Assembly: GCF_001650915.1 (NCBI RefSeq)
Contig: NZ_LXYO01000002.1
Span: 1-64,000 of the forward strand
Source: Marinobacter sp. EhC06
GTDB taxonomy: Bacteria > Pseudomonadota > Gammaproteobacteria > Pseudomonadales > Oleiphilaceae
Reading direction: 5' to 3'
DNA length: 64,000 nt
The position numbers and the translations under genes are program-made. Of the stretch, positions 25,442 to 38,514 are shown one piece after another (positions within the stretch are counted from its first letter, which is position 1; each line of letters starts with the position of its first letter). The notes below the pieces were generated by a model, which did no database searches, was not told the origin of the DNA, and saw only the letters and a list, made by a program, of their open reading frames with translations.

Positions 25442-26593
25442 CTATCCGAAGTAAACAGAGCCCTGATTGTAGAGCGTGGTCAGAAGCCCCAGCAACGCTT
25501 CATCTTCGGTAAATCGGGCCAGGGCAGCCATGTCAACGCGGGCAGCAGAACAGAGTAACGGGGCGACAGGCCGGGCGTCGCCCTTGAGCAGGAACTGCTC
25601 GCCATCGACAAACAGGGCGGTTTCACTGGGAAAGTCGTAGTAAGCGAAACGGGAACCCTCGTTCCAGCGCAACTGTTCGCCCGCATGAATCGCTTCGGCA
25701 ACATCCTCGGGGGATGCAGGCTCCTCGGCGGGAACAACAATGTCCATGCTCTTGGGCGCTGTTGAAAACTGGCCAAACCAGAGCGCCAGTTGCCGGCGGT
25801 CCCCGAGCTTTTCCCGGATGACACTCTCCAGGCGGTCGACCACATCGGGTTGAATCGTTCCGGGATTGTCCTGGACCTTCAGGTCCGGATCGTTCAGGTG
25901 GTCCGCAGCGTCGGATTGACTGCACAGGAAGTCGGTAAAGCCGGTAAGGATATCGTCCATAGTCGGCGCCCGGAACCCAACCGACAGGGTGATACAGTCG
26001 TCCTCGGCCACGCCGTGGTGGCCAATGCCCGGCGGCAGGTACAGCATGTCACCGGGTGCCAGGGTAACGGTTTCCTCGCCGTCCCAACTGCTCAGAATCC
26101 TCAGAGGGGTGCCTTCCACCCGGGGCGAGGTGTGGTCGCAATGCCCGCCAAACGTCCACCTGCGGTGACCCTGGGCCTGGAGCAGGAACACATCGTACTG
26201 GTCGTAGTGGGGGCCGACGCTGCCGCCTTTCGGCGCAAAGCTGGCCATGATGTCATCCAGGCGCCAATTGGGAATGAAGCGGAAGTGTTCCAGAAGATCG
26301 GCAATATCGGGCACCCAGTGGTCCAGCCCCTGTACCAGCAGCGTCCAGTCCTGTTCGGGCAGGCTGCTGAACCGGTCCGGCGAAAAGGGGCCGTTGTGGA
26401 GCTGCCAGGGCTTGCCATCGTCATTTTCGATCACAATCCGGGACTCCACGCCCTCTTCACAGGCCAGGCCCGCAAGTTCATCGGCGCTGACCGGGCAATG
26501 GAAGTCGGGAAATGCCTGGCGGATAACCAGCGGCTTTTTCTGCCAGTAGTCCCGCAGAAATTCAGAAGGTGTCAGTCCGCCAAGCATGTCCAT
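25442..26593 (-). CDS. roxA: Ribosomal protein L16 arginine hydroxylase RoxA/YcfD (JmjC-type cupin)
   Basis: 2-oxoglutarate- and iron-dependent oxygenase that hydroxylates an arginine of ribosomal protein L16. The 383-residue protein starts MDMLGGLTPSEFLRDYWQKK, like YcfD, has the Fe-binding HYDQYD (HxD) in GPHYDQYDVFLLQAQGHRRW, a likely distal His in LPPGIGHHGV, and the C-terminal winged-helix region. It lies 16 bases downstream of purB and 5 bases before the GNAT gene. Length is typical (373 in E. coli). Confidence 0.93.
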   Translation of the reverse strand: MDMLGGLTPSEFLRDYWQKKPLVIRQAFPDFHCPVSADELAGLACEEGVESRIVIENDDGKPWQLHNGPFSPDRFSSLPEQDWTLLVQGLDHWVPDIADLLEHFRFIPNWRLDDIMASFAPKGGSVGPHYDQYDVFLLQAQGHRRWTFGGHCDHTSPRVEGTPLRILSSWDGEETVTLAPGDMLYLPPGIGHHGVAEDDCITLSVGFRAPTMDDILTGFTDFLCSQSDAADHLNDPDLKVQDNPGTIQPDVVDRLESVIREKLGDRRQLALWFGQFSTAPKSMDIVVPAEEPASPEDVAEAIHAGEQLRWNEGSRFAYYDFPSETALFVDGEQFLLKGDARPVAPLLCSAARVDMAALARFTEDEALLGLLTTLYNQGSVYFG

Positions 26594-26609
26594 GGGTGTA
26601 CTCCCAGTT

Positions 26610-27992
<1,383 letters not shown>

Positions 27993-28065
27993 TCATCAAA
28001 GATTCGGATCAAAAGAAAATAAGGGGTGCATATCATACACCACCGGAGGCACTGAATCAGCGCCG

Positions 28066-28710
28066 TCAGTGGTACAGGGAGCGATTGGCTTCCTCGGCAA
28101 GCTCGCCGGCGAGCCGGATGACCTTTTTTCGGGCAAAGATCAGCTGCCAGCGGCGGCCGCCGGTCTGACGCCAGAGCACGGCGGAACGAATGCCCGCGAG
28201 CAGCAGGGCACGCACTTTTGCCGCATTCTCCTCCCGTTGCAGCACCGAGGGGTTGCCGCTCACCTGGATTCGCAGTCGAAAGGTGCTGATGGTGTCTGCA
28301 TAGACCGATGCCAGATTACTGATCAGATTGGGATGGATATACCCGAAGTGGCTGGCGGTATGCCTGGCCTGATCAATACGGCTGCCGATCACATCCAGCA
28401 TGTCAGAGCGGCGATTCAGTTTGGATTCGAGCTGGATCAGGTTGAGAGCATAGCGCAGGACTTCGATGTCCTGCTGCCGGGATTGCTGGCTGAGCACCGA
28501 GGAGAGGGTGACAAGGCCTTCGCGGATATCCCGCAGTTCGCCGCCGTAGACGTCCAGGGTGTTCTCCGGATTGGTGGCGAACAGCGAGCGGATGGAGGTT
28601 TCCAGGCTGGCTTCGTTGCACTGGCCGTCGTGGGCAATCTGCTGCACCAGGTTGGCGGCCTGAAAAACCCCGGCCAGCGCCAGGGTCTGATCCTTGAGGG
28701 AGCGGCTCAT
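28066..28710 (-). CDS. hflD: High-frequency-lysogenisation protein HflD homologue
   Basis: HflD-family protein of 214 residues, inner-membrane-associated in E. coli where it binds phage lambda CII and modulates lysogeny; its normal cellular role is unclear. The sequence is all-helical, with family features [20 protein letters not shown] and [20 protein letters not shown]. The ATG at 28710 overlaps the mnmA stop (ATGA); the 21 codons available upstream are not family-like. Position between mnmA and purB is diagnostic. Confidence 0.93.
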   Translation of the reverse strand: MSRSLKDQTLALAGVFQAANLVQQIAHDGQCNEASLETSIRSLFATNPENTLDVYGGELRDIREGLVTLSSVLSQQSRQQDIEVLRYALNLIQLESKLNRRSDMLDVIGSRIDQARHTASHFGYIHPNLISNLASVYADTISTFRLRIQVSGNPSVLQREENAAKVRALLLAGIRSAVLWRQTGGRRWQLIFARKKVIRLAGELAEEANRSLYH

Positions 28711-29894
28711 GCGGTCTCTTCCTGGGGCCGGGTTCCGGCCAGGCGGGCGGGCAAGGATTCCCCGTCTCGCCAAGTCTCTTCAATGACGCCGCCGCCGAGA
28801 CACACATCGCCATCGTAGAAAACAACAGATTGTCCAGGAGTGACGGCGCGTTGTGCGTCGTCAAAGTCTACCCGAACGCCGCCTTCGATCACGACAACCT
28901 CGCAATCCTGGTCCGGCTGTCGGTAGCGGGTTTTGGCCTTGCACCGGAACGTCTCTGCAGGTGGTTCGCCAGCGACCCAGTCAATCGGTCCCGATACCAG
29001 GCCCCGGGAAAAGAGCAGGGGGTGATGCTTGCCCTGGACTGCAATCAGGACATTGCGAGTGAGATCTTTTTCCGCCACATACCAGGGCTCGTCCCCGAAT
29101 TCACTGAGGCCGCCTATGCCCAGACCCTGACGCTGGCCAATGGTGTGATACATCAGGCCCTGGTGCCGGCCAATTTTCTGGCCATCGGGTGTTTCGATGT
29201 CGCCGGGCTGGGCCGGAAGGTATTGCTTCAGGAAATCCTTGAACTTGCGCTCGCCAATGAAGCAGATGCCGGTGGAGTCCTTTTTATCATGGGTGACAAA
29301 ACCCTGCTGCTCGGCAATACGACGCACCTCGGGTTTCTCCAGCTCGCCTACCGGGAACAGGGTCCGCGCGATGCGATCGCCAGAGACGGCATGCAGGAAA
29401 TAGCTCTGATCCTTGTTGGGATCGAGGCCCTTAAGGAGCTGGGCCTTGCCCGGGGCGTCGGCAATCGGTCGCTGACGGGCATAGTGGCCGGTGGCGATAT
29501 AGTCTGCTCCGAGAGTAACGGCATAGTCCAGGAAAGCCCGGAATTTCACTTCCTTGTTACACAGGATGTCGGGGTTGGGTGTCCGCCCGGCCTGGTACTC
29601 GGAGAGGAAGTGCTCAAATACCCTGTCCCAGTATTCGGCCGCGAAGCTGGCGGTGTGCAGTTTGATGCCGATGGCGTCGGCCACGGCCTGGGCGTCGGCC
29701 AGGTCCGTCATGGCGGTGCAGTATTCGGTACCGTCGTCCTCATCCCAGTTCTTCATGAACAGGCCTTCAACCTGGTAGCCCTGATCCTTTAGCAGCCAGG
29801 CGGCCACGGACGAGTCCACGCCGCCGGACATACCGACTATCACGCGGGTGTTGGCATTGCTGGTTGAAGAGTGCGCTTCGGATGCGATGGTCAT
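28707..29894 (-). CDS. mnmA: tRNA-specific 2-thiouridylase MnmA
   Basis: ATP-dependent thiolase making 2-thiouridine at wobble U34 of tRNA for Lys, Glu and Gln. The 395-residue protein has the PP-loop [17 protein letters not shown], the first catalytic Cys in [12 protein letters not shown], the second in [12 protein letters not shown], and the DKDQSYFL-type segment [12 protein letters not shown]. It accepts sulfur through TusA-family relays; a TusA-like gene lies at 11260-11499. The N-terminal 16 residues before the PP-loop are longer than in E. coli, so a later start is possible, though no better Met is present. Confidence 0.96.
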   Translation of the reverse strand: MTIASEAHSSTSNANTRVIVGMSGGVDSSVAAWLLKDQGYQVEGLFMKNWDEDDGTEYCTAMTDLADAQAVADAIGIKLHTASFAAEYWDRVFEHFLSEYQAGRTPNPDILCNKEVKFRAFLDYAVTLGADYIATGHYARQRPIADAPGKAQLLKGLDPNKDQSYFLHAVSGDRIARTLFPVGELEKPEVRRIAEQQGFVTHDKKDSTGICFIGERKFKDFLKQYLPAQPGDIETPDGQKIGRHQGLMYHTIGQRQGLGIGGLSEFGDEPWYVAEKDLTRNVLIAVQGKHHPLLFSRGLVSGPIDWVAGEPPAETFRCKAKTRYRQPDQDCEVVVIEGGVRVDFDDAQRAVTPGQSVVFYDGDVCLGGGVIEETWRDGESLPARLAGTRPQEETA

Positions 29895-29930
29895 GACAGC
29901 TTTGTTACCGGCTAAAAAACCGGAAGTTTA

Positions 29931-30395
29931 TCATCTTTCCGGAGGCGCCGTCTGCGCATCCACCACCACGTCCAGCGGGTATAGCCGGCCGTTTCGGTAA
30001 TCTTCTATGCACTGGAGCACGAGCGGGCTGCGCAGTTTATCGCCCAGCGCGCGAATTTCATCAAGGGTCAGCCAGTGGGCGGCAATGATGCCATCGTCCA
30101 GCTGATCGGTAAGGCGGGTGCGGGCCCGGGCCGCATAACAGAACCGGTAGTAGGTAACTCCGTTGGCCGGCGCCTTGTAGGTGTAGATGCCCAGAAAATG
30201 CAAGGGCTCTATGTCCCAGCCAGTCTCCTCAAGGGTTTCCCGCCGAACGGCATCCAGAATGGCTTCGTCTTCCTCCACATGGCCTGCAGGCTGGTTGAAA
30301 ACAACCTCTCCGCCGCTGACTTCTTCAACCATCAGGTAGCGGTCGGCTTCATCCTCAACAATGACGGCCACGGTAGCGTGGGGTGTCCAGGTCAT
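29931..30395 (-). CDS. nudJ: NUDIX hydrolase NudJ
   Basis: Nudix phosphohydrolase of 154 residues. It has a full Nudix box beginning GHVEEDEAILDA and ending RRETLEETGW, and family features HATVAVIVEDE and FNQPAGHVE. NudJ hydrolyses nucleoside tri- and diphosphates and thiamine (hydroxymethylpyrimidine) pyrophosphates in E. coli. It sits between rluE (4-base ATGA overlap) and mnmA (36-base gap), a conserved neighbourhood, so it belongs to the same transcript. Confidence 0.9.
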   Translation of the reverse strand: MTWTPHATVAVIVEDEADRYLMVEEVSGGEVVFNQPAGHVEEDEAILDAVRRETLEETGWDIEPLHFLGIYTYKAPANGVTYYRFCYAARARTRLTDQLDDGIIAAHWLTLDEIRALGDKLRSPLVLQCIEDYRNGRLYPLDVVVDAQTAPPER

Positions 30396-31024
30396 GGTTT
30401 CCGGTTTCTCCTGGGTCGGTCGCCGGCGCCACTGCGTCGGCGGGGTGATTGTGCTGGCGCTGGAAGATTGACAGTAACAATCCGATGGCCCCCGGACTTT
30501 AGTCCGTCGAGGGTCCAGTCGCCAATCCGGTATCGGATCAGTCGCAACGTGGGAAAACCCACGGCGGCAGTCATTCGTCGAACCTGCCGATTCTTACCTT
30601 CGGTGATGGTCAGCTCAATCCAACTGGTGGGAACTGTATCGCGATGGCGCACCGGCGGCACCCTGGGCCAGACTGAAGGGGCGGGTATTCTGGCGGCTTT
30701 AGCCGGCCGGGTCAGACCATCTTTCATTTGAACTCCGGCCGCCAGGTGTTTCAACGCCTCTTCCGTAATGTCGCCTTCCACCTGAACCCAGTATGTCTTA
30801 GGCATCTTGAGCGAAGGGGATGCAATCCGGTGTTGCAGTGAGCCTTCAGAGGTAAGAAGAAGCAGGCCCTCGGAATCATAGTCGAGGCGACCGGCCGGGT
30901 AGATGCCCGGAATCCGCAGGTAGTCCGCCAGGGTGGCTCTCGGTGACTCACCGCCGGAGGCGCCATCGTCGGTAAACTGGCTCAAAACCTGGAAGGGTTT
31001 GTTGAAAAGCACGAGTTCAGCCAT
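30392..31024 (-). CDS. rluE: 23S rRNA pseudouridine(2457) synthase RluE
   Basis: Pseudouridine synthase of the RsuA/RluE branch, acting on U2457 near the peptidyl transferase centre. The protein of about 210 residues starts MAELVLFNKPF, without the S4 domain found in RsuA and RluB, as in RluE. It has the catalytic-Asp motif GRLDYDSEGLLLLT, KTYWVQVEG, and EGKNRQVRRMTAAVGFPTLR. The Arg-rich C-terminus (SPRRRSGAGDRPRRNRKP) is a basic tail. The frame extends to 31099, but the ATG at 31024 fits the family. First gene of a long minus-strand run. Confidence 0.92.
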   Translation of the reverse strand: MAELVLFNKPFQVLSQFTDDGASGGESPRATLADYLRIPGIYPAGRLDYDSEGLLLLTSEGSLQHRIASPSLKMPKTYWVQVEGDITEEALKHLAAGVQMKDGLTRPAKAARIPAPSVWPRVPPVRHRDTVPTSWIELTITEGKNRQVRRMTAAVGFPTLRLIRYRIGDWTLDGLKSGGHRIVTVNLPAPAQSPRRRSGAGDRPRRNRKP

Positions 31025-31134
31025 GCGCTGATAGGTTCCCGGAATTCTGATGTCTTTGGTGAAGGCAGGGTACTGCAAAGCGGGGCGCTGGCAAAGCAAC
31101 GTTGACGTCGATCAAGAGGGAGTGGGATTAAAGG

Positions 31135-31171
31135 ACAAAAAAAGGAGGGCCCACCAGCGGCCACCGGTGGG
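31135..31171 (-). terminator. Terminator downstream of the cspD-like gene
   Basis: On the minus strand, CCCACC (31171-31166) pairs with GGTGGG (31155-31150) around a 10-base loop, followed by CCCTCC and a run of T at 31143-31137. It lies about 27 bases after the stop of the cold-shock gene and before rluE on the same strand, and would separate the two units. Confidence 0.65.
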
Positions 31172-31197
31172 TGCGATTACTTTATTGTAACAGTCGA

Positions 31198-31509
31198 TCA
31201 GGCGTTTACTGCACGGGGCGGATAGCCGTCCCGGCCTGACTCCTGCTGCCCTGATTGCCCGGCAGAGTCGCTGCTGGCGCCAGTTTGTCCCTTGCTGGCG
31301 GGCAGTTCGTCAGGGACGATGTTGACTGCGTGAATGCCCTTGTCGCTGGGCTTTTTGTCGAAGGTTACGGCCTGGCCGGCTTTTAAGGTCTTGTAGCCGT
31401 CCATCTGCACCGAAGAGAAGTGCGCAAACAGGTCGTCACTGCAGCCATCCTCGATGATGAATCCGTACCCTTTGGCATTGTTGAACCACTTGACCTTGCC
31501 TCTTGGCAT
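31198..31509 (-). CDS. Cold-shock-domain protein, CspD-like, with a low-complexity tail
   Basis: 103-residue protein. Residues 1-68 are a single cold-shock domain with RNP1 KGYGFI and RNP2 DLFAHF, the latter nearer CspD than CspA. Residues about 70-103 are an added Ser/Gly/Gln-rich disordered tail (KGQTGASSDSAGQSGQQESG). ATG 31509 has GGGGAG upstream; an in-frame extension to 31614 is non-family. It is divergent from clpS, as cspD is in E. coli and pseudomonads. CspD proteins bind single-stranded nucleic acid and can inhibit replication in slow-growing cells, but this homologue's activity is unknown. Confidence 0.9.
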   Translation of the reverse strand: MPRGKVKWFNNAKGYGFIIEDGCSDDLFAHFSSVQMDGYKTLKAGQAVTFDKKPSDKGIHAVNIVPDELPASKGQTGASSDSAGQSGQQESGRDGYPPRAVNA

Positions 31510-31812
31510 GATGAACTCCCCTGTTCTTTTGCTGTCTCTATTATTGTTGATTCTTTGTTTGCCTATCGGTGCCGTCGCACAGCCGGTCCGAATCCTGTTA
31601 CACAATCCTTGCATGGATTTACATTATTTTACAATGCAACTTAACTTTCGACCAATCATGGCGATGAGTCAATAGTTTCTATGCCGGGAATGTGTGGTTG
31701 AACGCAGTCTGGAAGCGGTATCATGTTCGTATTGATAAATATCTCATGCCCCGCTTGAAAACCCGGGGGCGGACATCCACATTTAACAGGAGCACCGATA
31801 AACCGGTAAGGA
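31510..31812. other. Divergent promoter region between the cspD-like gene and clpS
   Basis: About 300 bases without a gene. It must hold promoters for both directions. An AT-rich stretch around 31615-31660 could supply minus-strand -10 sequences (a TAAAAT is present), but no pair with good spacing stands out. On the clpS side, AAGGA abuts the tandem ATG codons. I find no hairpin or small gene I can defend. Confidence 0.5.
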
Positions 31813-32175
31813 ATGATGCGGACTATCGAAAATTCTCTACTAGTATTTAATCAGGGGGAGGACGAACAACCGGGGCGACAGGATGACCTCAGCGTTGCTC
31901 CCGAGAAGCCTGCTCTCAAGCGTCCGGCGCGATATCGAGTGGTGCTTCTGAACGATGATTACACGCCCATGGATTTTGTTGTGGATGTGTTGATGAAGTT
32001 CTTCGGAATGAACGAGGAAAAGGCGACGCAGGTGATGCTGCTCGTCCATACACAGGGAAAAGCTGTATGCGGGGTATATACCCGGGACATCGCGGAAACA
32101 AAGGCGGCACAGGTGAACCAGTATTCCTCGGAATGCGAACATCCGCTCCTTTGCGAGATTGAACGTGCGGACTGA
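31813..32175 (+). CDS. clpS: ATP-dependent Clp protease adaptor ClpS
   Basis: N-recognin that delivers proteins with destabilising N-terminal residues to ClpAP. The 120-residue protein has a flexible N-terminus, then [21 protein letters not shown], with N-D-D and Met/Leu residues forming the N-degron pocket, and the helix [28 protein letters not shown]. Start is one of two adjacent ATGs at 31813 and 31816. It lies 18 bases before clpA in the usual clpS-clpA pair. Aat and Bpt, which make its substrates, lie just downstream. Confidence 0.96.
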   Translation: MMRTIENSLLVFNQGEDEQPGRQDDLSVAPEKPALKRPARYRVVLLNDDYTPMDFVVDVLMKFFGMNEEKATQVMLLVHTQGKAVCGVYTRDIAETKAAQVNQYSSECEHPLLCEIERAD

Positions 32176-32193
32176 AAGACGTTGGGGTGGCCC

Positions 32194-34464
<2,271 letters not shown>

Positions 34465-34480
34465 CATACTTCAACAAGGA

Positions 34481-34517
34481 AAAACCGCTGTCCGGGTAAC
34501 CGGCAGCGGTTTTTTTT
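34481..34517 (+). terminator. Terminator of clpS-clpA
   Basis: AAAACCGCTG pairs with CAGCGGTTTT, and the inner CCGG-GTAA-CCGG adds a second stem segment, giving a long hairpin followed by eight T. It begins 17 bases after the clpA stop. Confidence 0.9.
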
Positions 34518-34527
34518 ACGCCCTAAC

Positions 34528-34555
34528 GAAAAAAGCCCCCGAAGGGGCTTTTTCA
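34528..34555 (-). terminator. Terminator of infA (may work both ways)
   Basis: AAAAAGCCCC at 34530-34539 and GGGGCTTTTT at 34544-34553 form a 10-bp stem with a CGAA/TTCG tetraloop. It lies 16 bases past the infA stop on the minus strand and also gives T-runs on the plus strand, so it backs up the clpA terminator. Confidence 0.88.
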
Positions 34556-34570
34556 GATGTCACGGGAGCA

Positions 34571-34789
34571 TCAACGGGCGCGGTATACGATTCGGCCCTT
34601 GCTCAGGTCGTAGGGAGTCAGCTCAACCTTGACCTTGTCACCTGTCAGGATGCGGATGTAGTTCTTGCGCATCTTGCCGGAGATGTGAGCTGTCACAACA
34701 TGACCGTTGCTGAGCTCAACGCGGAACATGGTGTTTGGAAGGGTGTCGATAATAACGCCCTCCATTTCAATGGCATCTGATTTCGGCAT
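34571..34789 (-). CDS. infA: Translation initiation factor IF-1
   Basis: Small S1/OB-fold factor binding the 30S A site during initiation. The 72-residue protein [19 protein letters not shown] continues with [45 protein letters not shown], all standard IF-1. It lies between clpA (convergent) and bpt on the same strand as bpt, with an 80-base gap, so it can have its own promoter. Confidence 0.97.
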   Translation of the reverse strand: MPKSDAIEMEGVIIDTLPNTMFRVELSNGHVVTAHISGKMRKNYIRILTGDKVKVELTPYDLSKGRIVYRAR

Positions 34790-34869
34790 TCAGTAGAAAC
34801 CTCGTTTGGATATGCTTCTCGTAATTTTAAATTGCGCAATTCTGCCTGATTTGTCGGCGTTTGGCAAAG

Positions 34870-35583
34870 TTAGCCTGGGTCCAGTTCACGCCAGTGCCCG
34901 TCTCGAAGCGCTTCGATCGGGCGAAAGCGGGTTTTGTAGTTCATTTTTCGGCACTGCTTGATCCAGTAACCGAGATAGAGATGGGGCAGTCCTCTGCGGC
35001 GAGCTTCCTCGATTTGCCACAGGATCGCGTAGGTGCCCAGGCTCCTGTCCTCCAGATCCGGGTCGAAAACGGTGTAGATGGCCGAGAGTCCGTCGTCCAG
35101 AAGGTCCACGGCCGCCAGTCCCACCAGCCGCTCATCCTTGTGGATTTCCAGGAACCAGGAGTCGGTTGCCCCTTCCACCAGGAACGACGTGAACTGTTCC
35201 CGGGTGGGCGGGTACATATCGCCATCCTGGTGCCGTTGCTCAATGTAGTTGGCGTAGAGCTGGTAGTACCTTTCCGCGAAGGTGGCCGGCACCATGGTGC
35301 ACTTCAGGTCTGTATTTTTCTTGAGCACCCGTCGCTGGCTTCTGTCCGGATTGAAATCATCGACTTTTAATCGAACCGGTATGCAGGCATTGCATTGCTC
35401 GCAGTGGGGCCGGTAATAATGCGATCCGCTGCGGCGGAAGCCAAGAGCGGTGAGTTGGCTGTAGAGTTTTTTATCGACATGGGCCCGAGGATCCACAAAC
35501 ATGGTGGTTGCCTCGCGGTCTGGCAGGTAGCTGCAATCATGGGGTGGCGTCGCGAAGAACACCAGGGTTCTGAGATTGCTCAT
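34870..35583 (-). CDS. bpt: Aspartate/glutamate leucyltransferase Bpt (arginyltransferase family)
   Basis: Aminoacyl-tRNA-protein transferase that adds leucine to N-terminal Asp or Glu, making a ClpS-recognised N-degron. The 237-residue protein has the N-terminal Cys-rich ATE signature (HCEQCNACIPVRL), FLEIHKDERLVGLAAVDLLDDG, and LGTYAILWQIEEARRRG, LPHLYLGYWIKQCRKMNYK. It starts directly after the aat stop with no gap. The bacterial Bpt rather than eukaryotic Ate1 specificity is inferred from length and clade. Confidence 0.94.
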   Translation of the reverse strand: MSNLRTLVFFATPPHDCSYLPDREATTMFVDPRAHVDKKLYSQLTALGFRRSGSHYYRPHCEQCNACIPVRLKVDDFNPDRSQRRVLKKNTDLKCTMVPATFAERYYQLYANYIEQRHQDGDMYPPTREQFTSFLVEGATDSWFLEIHKDERLVGLAAVDLLDDGLSAIYTVFDPDLEDRSLGTYAILWQIEEARRRGLPHLYLGYWIKQCRKMNYKTRFRPIEALRDGHWRELDPG

Positions 35584-36297
35584 TCACTCCTCCGGCCCGG
35601 GCCAACGCCATTGGAAGGTCCAGTCGGTCTGATCCGGTTTTTGGTCGATACTCATCCTGAGTATAGATAAAAACTCTTCCCGGGGAATAGTCCGCGCGCC
35701 CATGGTCAGCAAATGCCGGCTCTCAACCTGGCAGTCCATGATTCGGTAGCCCCAGTTCTGTAACTGGTGCGCCAGGTGGACCATGAGAACCTTGGACGCG
35801 TTGGTCTCCAGGGAAAACATGGATTCCCCGAAAAAGCACCGGCCAATAGCCAGTCCGTACATGCCACCGGCCAGCTCGCCGCGGCGGTTCCAGATTTCGA
35901 TGGAGTGAGCCACGCCCATGCGGTGGAGCTCTGAGTAGCTGGCAATCATTTCTTCGGTAATCCAGGTGCCTTCGGCCCGGGTCGAGGCGCACAGGCGGAT
36001 AATCCGTCCGAAGTGTCTGTCTGCGGTTACCTGGAAGCGTTGCTGGTTCAGGGTGCGGCGTAGGCTCCGTGAAACGTGGATTTCGTCCGGAAAAAGGACG
36101 CACCGCGGATTCGGTGACCACCATAAAATGGGCTGGTCGTCGCTGTACCAAGGGAAGATGCCGTTCCGGTAGGCCAGTATGAGTCGCTCGGTGGAAAGGT
36201 CGCCGCCGAGGGCAAGAAGGCCGTCCGGGTCGTCCAGGGCTTCGTTGGCGGGGGGGAACCAGAGTTGGTCAGGGTCTAGCCAGGGTAGTGAGGTCAT
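35584..36297 (-). CDS. aat: Leucyl/phenylalanyl-tRNA-protein transferase Aat
   Basis: Transferase adding Leu or Phe to N-terminal Lys or Arg, feeding the ClpS-ClpAP route. The 237-residue protein begins with FPPANEALDDPDGLLALGGDLS, and has ILAYRNGIFPWYSDDQPILWWSPNPR and GGMYGLAIGRCFFGESMFS, all hallmark segments. It is fused head-to-tail in an operon with bpt. A 24-bp inverted repeat lies upstream. Confidence 0.96.
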   Translation of the reverse strand: MTSLPWLDPDQLWFPPANEALDDPDGLLALGGDLSTERLILAYRNGIFPWYSDDQPILWWSPNPRCVLFPDEIHVSRSLRRTLNQQRFQVTADRHFGRIIRLCASTRAEGTWITEEMIASYSELHRMGVAHSIEIWNRRGELAGGMYGLAIGRCFFGESMFSLETNASKVLMVHLAHQLQNWGYRIMDCQVESRHLLTMGARTIPREEFLSILRMSIDQKPDQTDWTFQWRWPGPEE

Positions 36298-36361
36298 CCT
36301 TCTCCGGTTTTTACTGCCTAGTTCGCGTTGATCTTGTTGCTAACGGGCCTCGGAGTCGCGC

Positions 36362-36462
36362 CCGGGAGGACCAGTCTTCTAAAACACGCCGTAAATACAT
36401 CCCTGTAGGCTTGGCTCCGCCATCCCTGGCTCCGCACAGTTTTAGAAGACTGGTCCTCCCGG
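36362..36462. repeat. 24-bp perfect inverted repeat with a structured 53-base centre
   Basis: The arm at 36362-36385 begins CCGGGAGGACCAGTC, and its exact reverse complement is at 36439-36462. The centre holds two small palindromes sharing a TCCC core: TACATCCCTGTA (36396-36407) and CCATCCCTGG (36420-36429), each followed by a GGCT-type stretch. A partial arm-like CTTCTAAAA recurs at 36485-36493. It fills most of the 203-base gap between trxB and aat, both on the minus strand. No T-run follows, so it is not a classical terminator. It looks like an interspersed intergenic element. Confidence 0.85.
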
Positions 36463-36500
36463 CCTCGATCAGCTTCCGTGTCGCCTTCTAAAAGACTAGA

Positions 36501-37499
<999 letters not shown>

Positions 37500-37595
37500 T
37501 CAGGGCCAGACGCTTCGGGGAAAGGAGCAAAGGCTAACATGAAAGGCGCGGTCTGCCATTCGTTTTGGCCAATTCCGCTTATAAAACCTTGCTAT

Positions 37596-38507
37596 TTACT
37601 CAAGCACGGAAACGGTTGCCAACAGCTGGCGAACCCTTTCAGCGCTTTTGCCGGACTCGCCCTGTTCGAGGCGGTGGGCCGCCACGGCGGGAAAGACCGC
37701 CTGGATGTCATCCGGCAGTACGTGATGACGACCCTCCATCAACGCCCAGGCCTTGGCGGCCCGTACCAGCCCCAGTCCCGCCCGGGGCGAAAGCCCGTAC
37801 AGCAGCCCGGGCATTCTCCGACTTTGTTCCAGCAATCGTTGAACATAATCCAGAAGAGCCGGGCTGGCGGTTATCCGCGTGACGCCTTCCTGCAGGGTTT
37901 TCAGGTCGGCCTGGGAGAGCAGTGTGGGGAGTTTTTCGGTCATGGCACGACGGTCTTCACCCTCCAGCAGCTCGCGCTCGGCCCGCGGGTCCGGGTAACC
38001 CAGGCGAAGGCGCATGAGGAATCTGTCCAGTTGGGACTCGGGCAGGGGGTAGGTGCCGCCCTGCTCGATGGGATTCTGGGTGGCAATCACAAAGAAAGGG
38101 TGCGGCAGTGGCCGGGTCTCGCCCTCGATGGACACCTGCCGTTCTTCCATGGCTTCGAGCAGAGCGCTCTGTGTGCGAGGTGATGCCCGGTTGATTTCAT
38201 CAGCAAGCACCACTTGGGCGAAAATTGGGCCGGGGTGGAATACCAGGCTGCCGGCCTGTTTATCGTACATGGAGTAGCCAAGCACATCCGCCGGAAGCAG
38301 GTCGTTGGTGAACTGAATCCGCTGGTAACTCAGCCCCATGACCTTGGCGAGGGCATGGGATAGCGTTGTCTTGCCCATGCCGGGAATGTCTTCGATCAGC
38401 AGGTGCCCCCGGGCCAGTAGCCCGCAAAGGGCAAGGCGTACCTGTTGGTCTTTGCCCAGGAGTATCTGGTTCAGTTCACTGACTACGGTATCGACCAGTT
38501 TTTTCAT
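37596..38507 (-). CDS. MoxR-family AAA+ ATPase
   Basis: MoxR ATPase of 303 residues. Walker A is DIPGMGKTTLSHALAK, Walker B VVLADEINRASPRTQ, followed by FFVIATQNPIEQGGTYPLPESQLDRFLMR and the sensor/lid region LSPRAGLGLVRAAKAWA. MoxR proteins act as chaperones with VWA-domain partners and are usually encoded with DUF58, transglutaminase-like or VWA genes. None is nearby. It starts 7 bases after aguB on the same strand, so it is likely the third gene of an agmatine operon. The client protein is unknown. Confidence 0.93.
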   Translation of the reverse strand: MKKLVDTVVSELNQILLGKDQQVRLALCGLLARGHLLIEDIPGMGKTTLSHALAKVMGLSYQRIQFTNDLLPADVLGYSMYDKQAGSLVFHPGPIFAQVVLADEINRASPRTQSALLEAMEERQVSIEGETRPLPHPFFVIATQNPIEQGGTYPLPESQLDRFLMRLRLGYPDPRAERELLEGEDRRAMTEKLPTLLSQADLKTLQEGVTRITASPALLDYVQRLLEQSRRMPGLLYGLSPRAGLGLVRAAKAWALMEGRHHVLPDDIQAVFPAVAAHRLEQGESGKSAERVRQLLATVSVLE

Positions 38508-38514
38508 TCCGGGC

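Noticed and set aside
36362..36462. Inverted repeat as a transcription terminator for trxB
   Set aside because: The 53-base loop and absence of a T-run on either strand argue against an intrinsic terminator.
36298..36500. CRISPR or tRNA in the trxB-aat gap
   Set aside because: The two TCCC-core units are not direct repeats with regular spacers, and no cloverleaf can be drawn.
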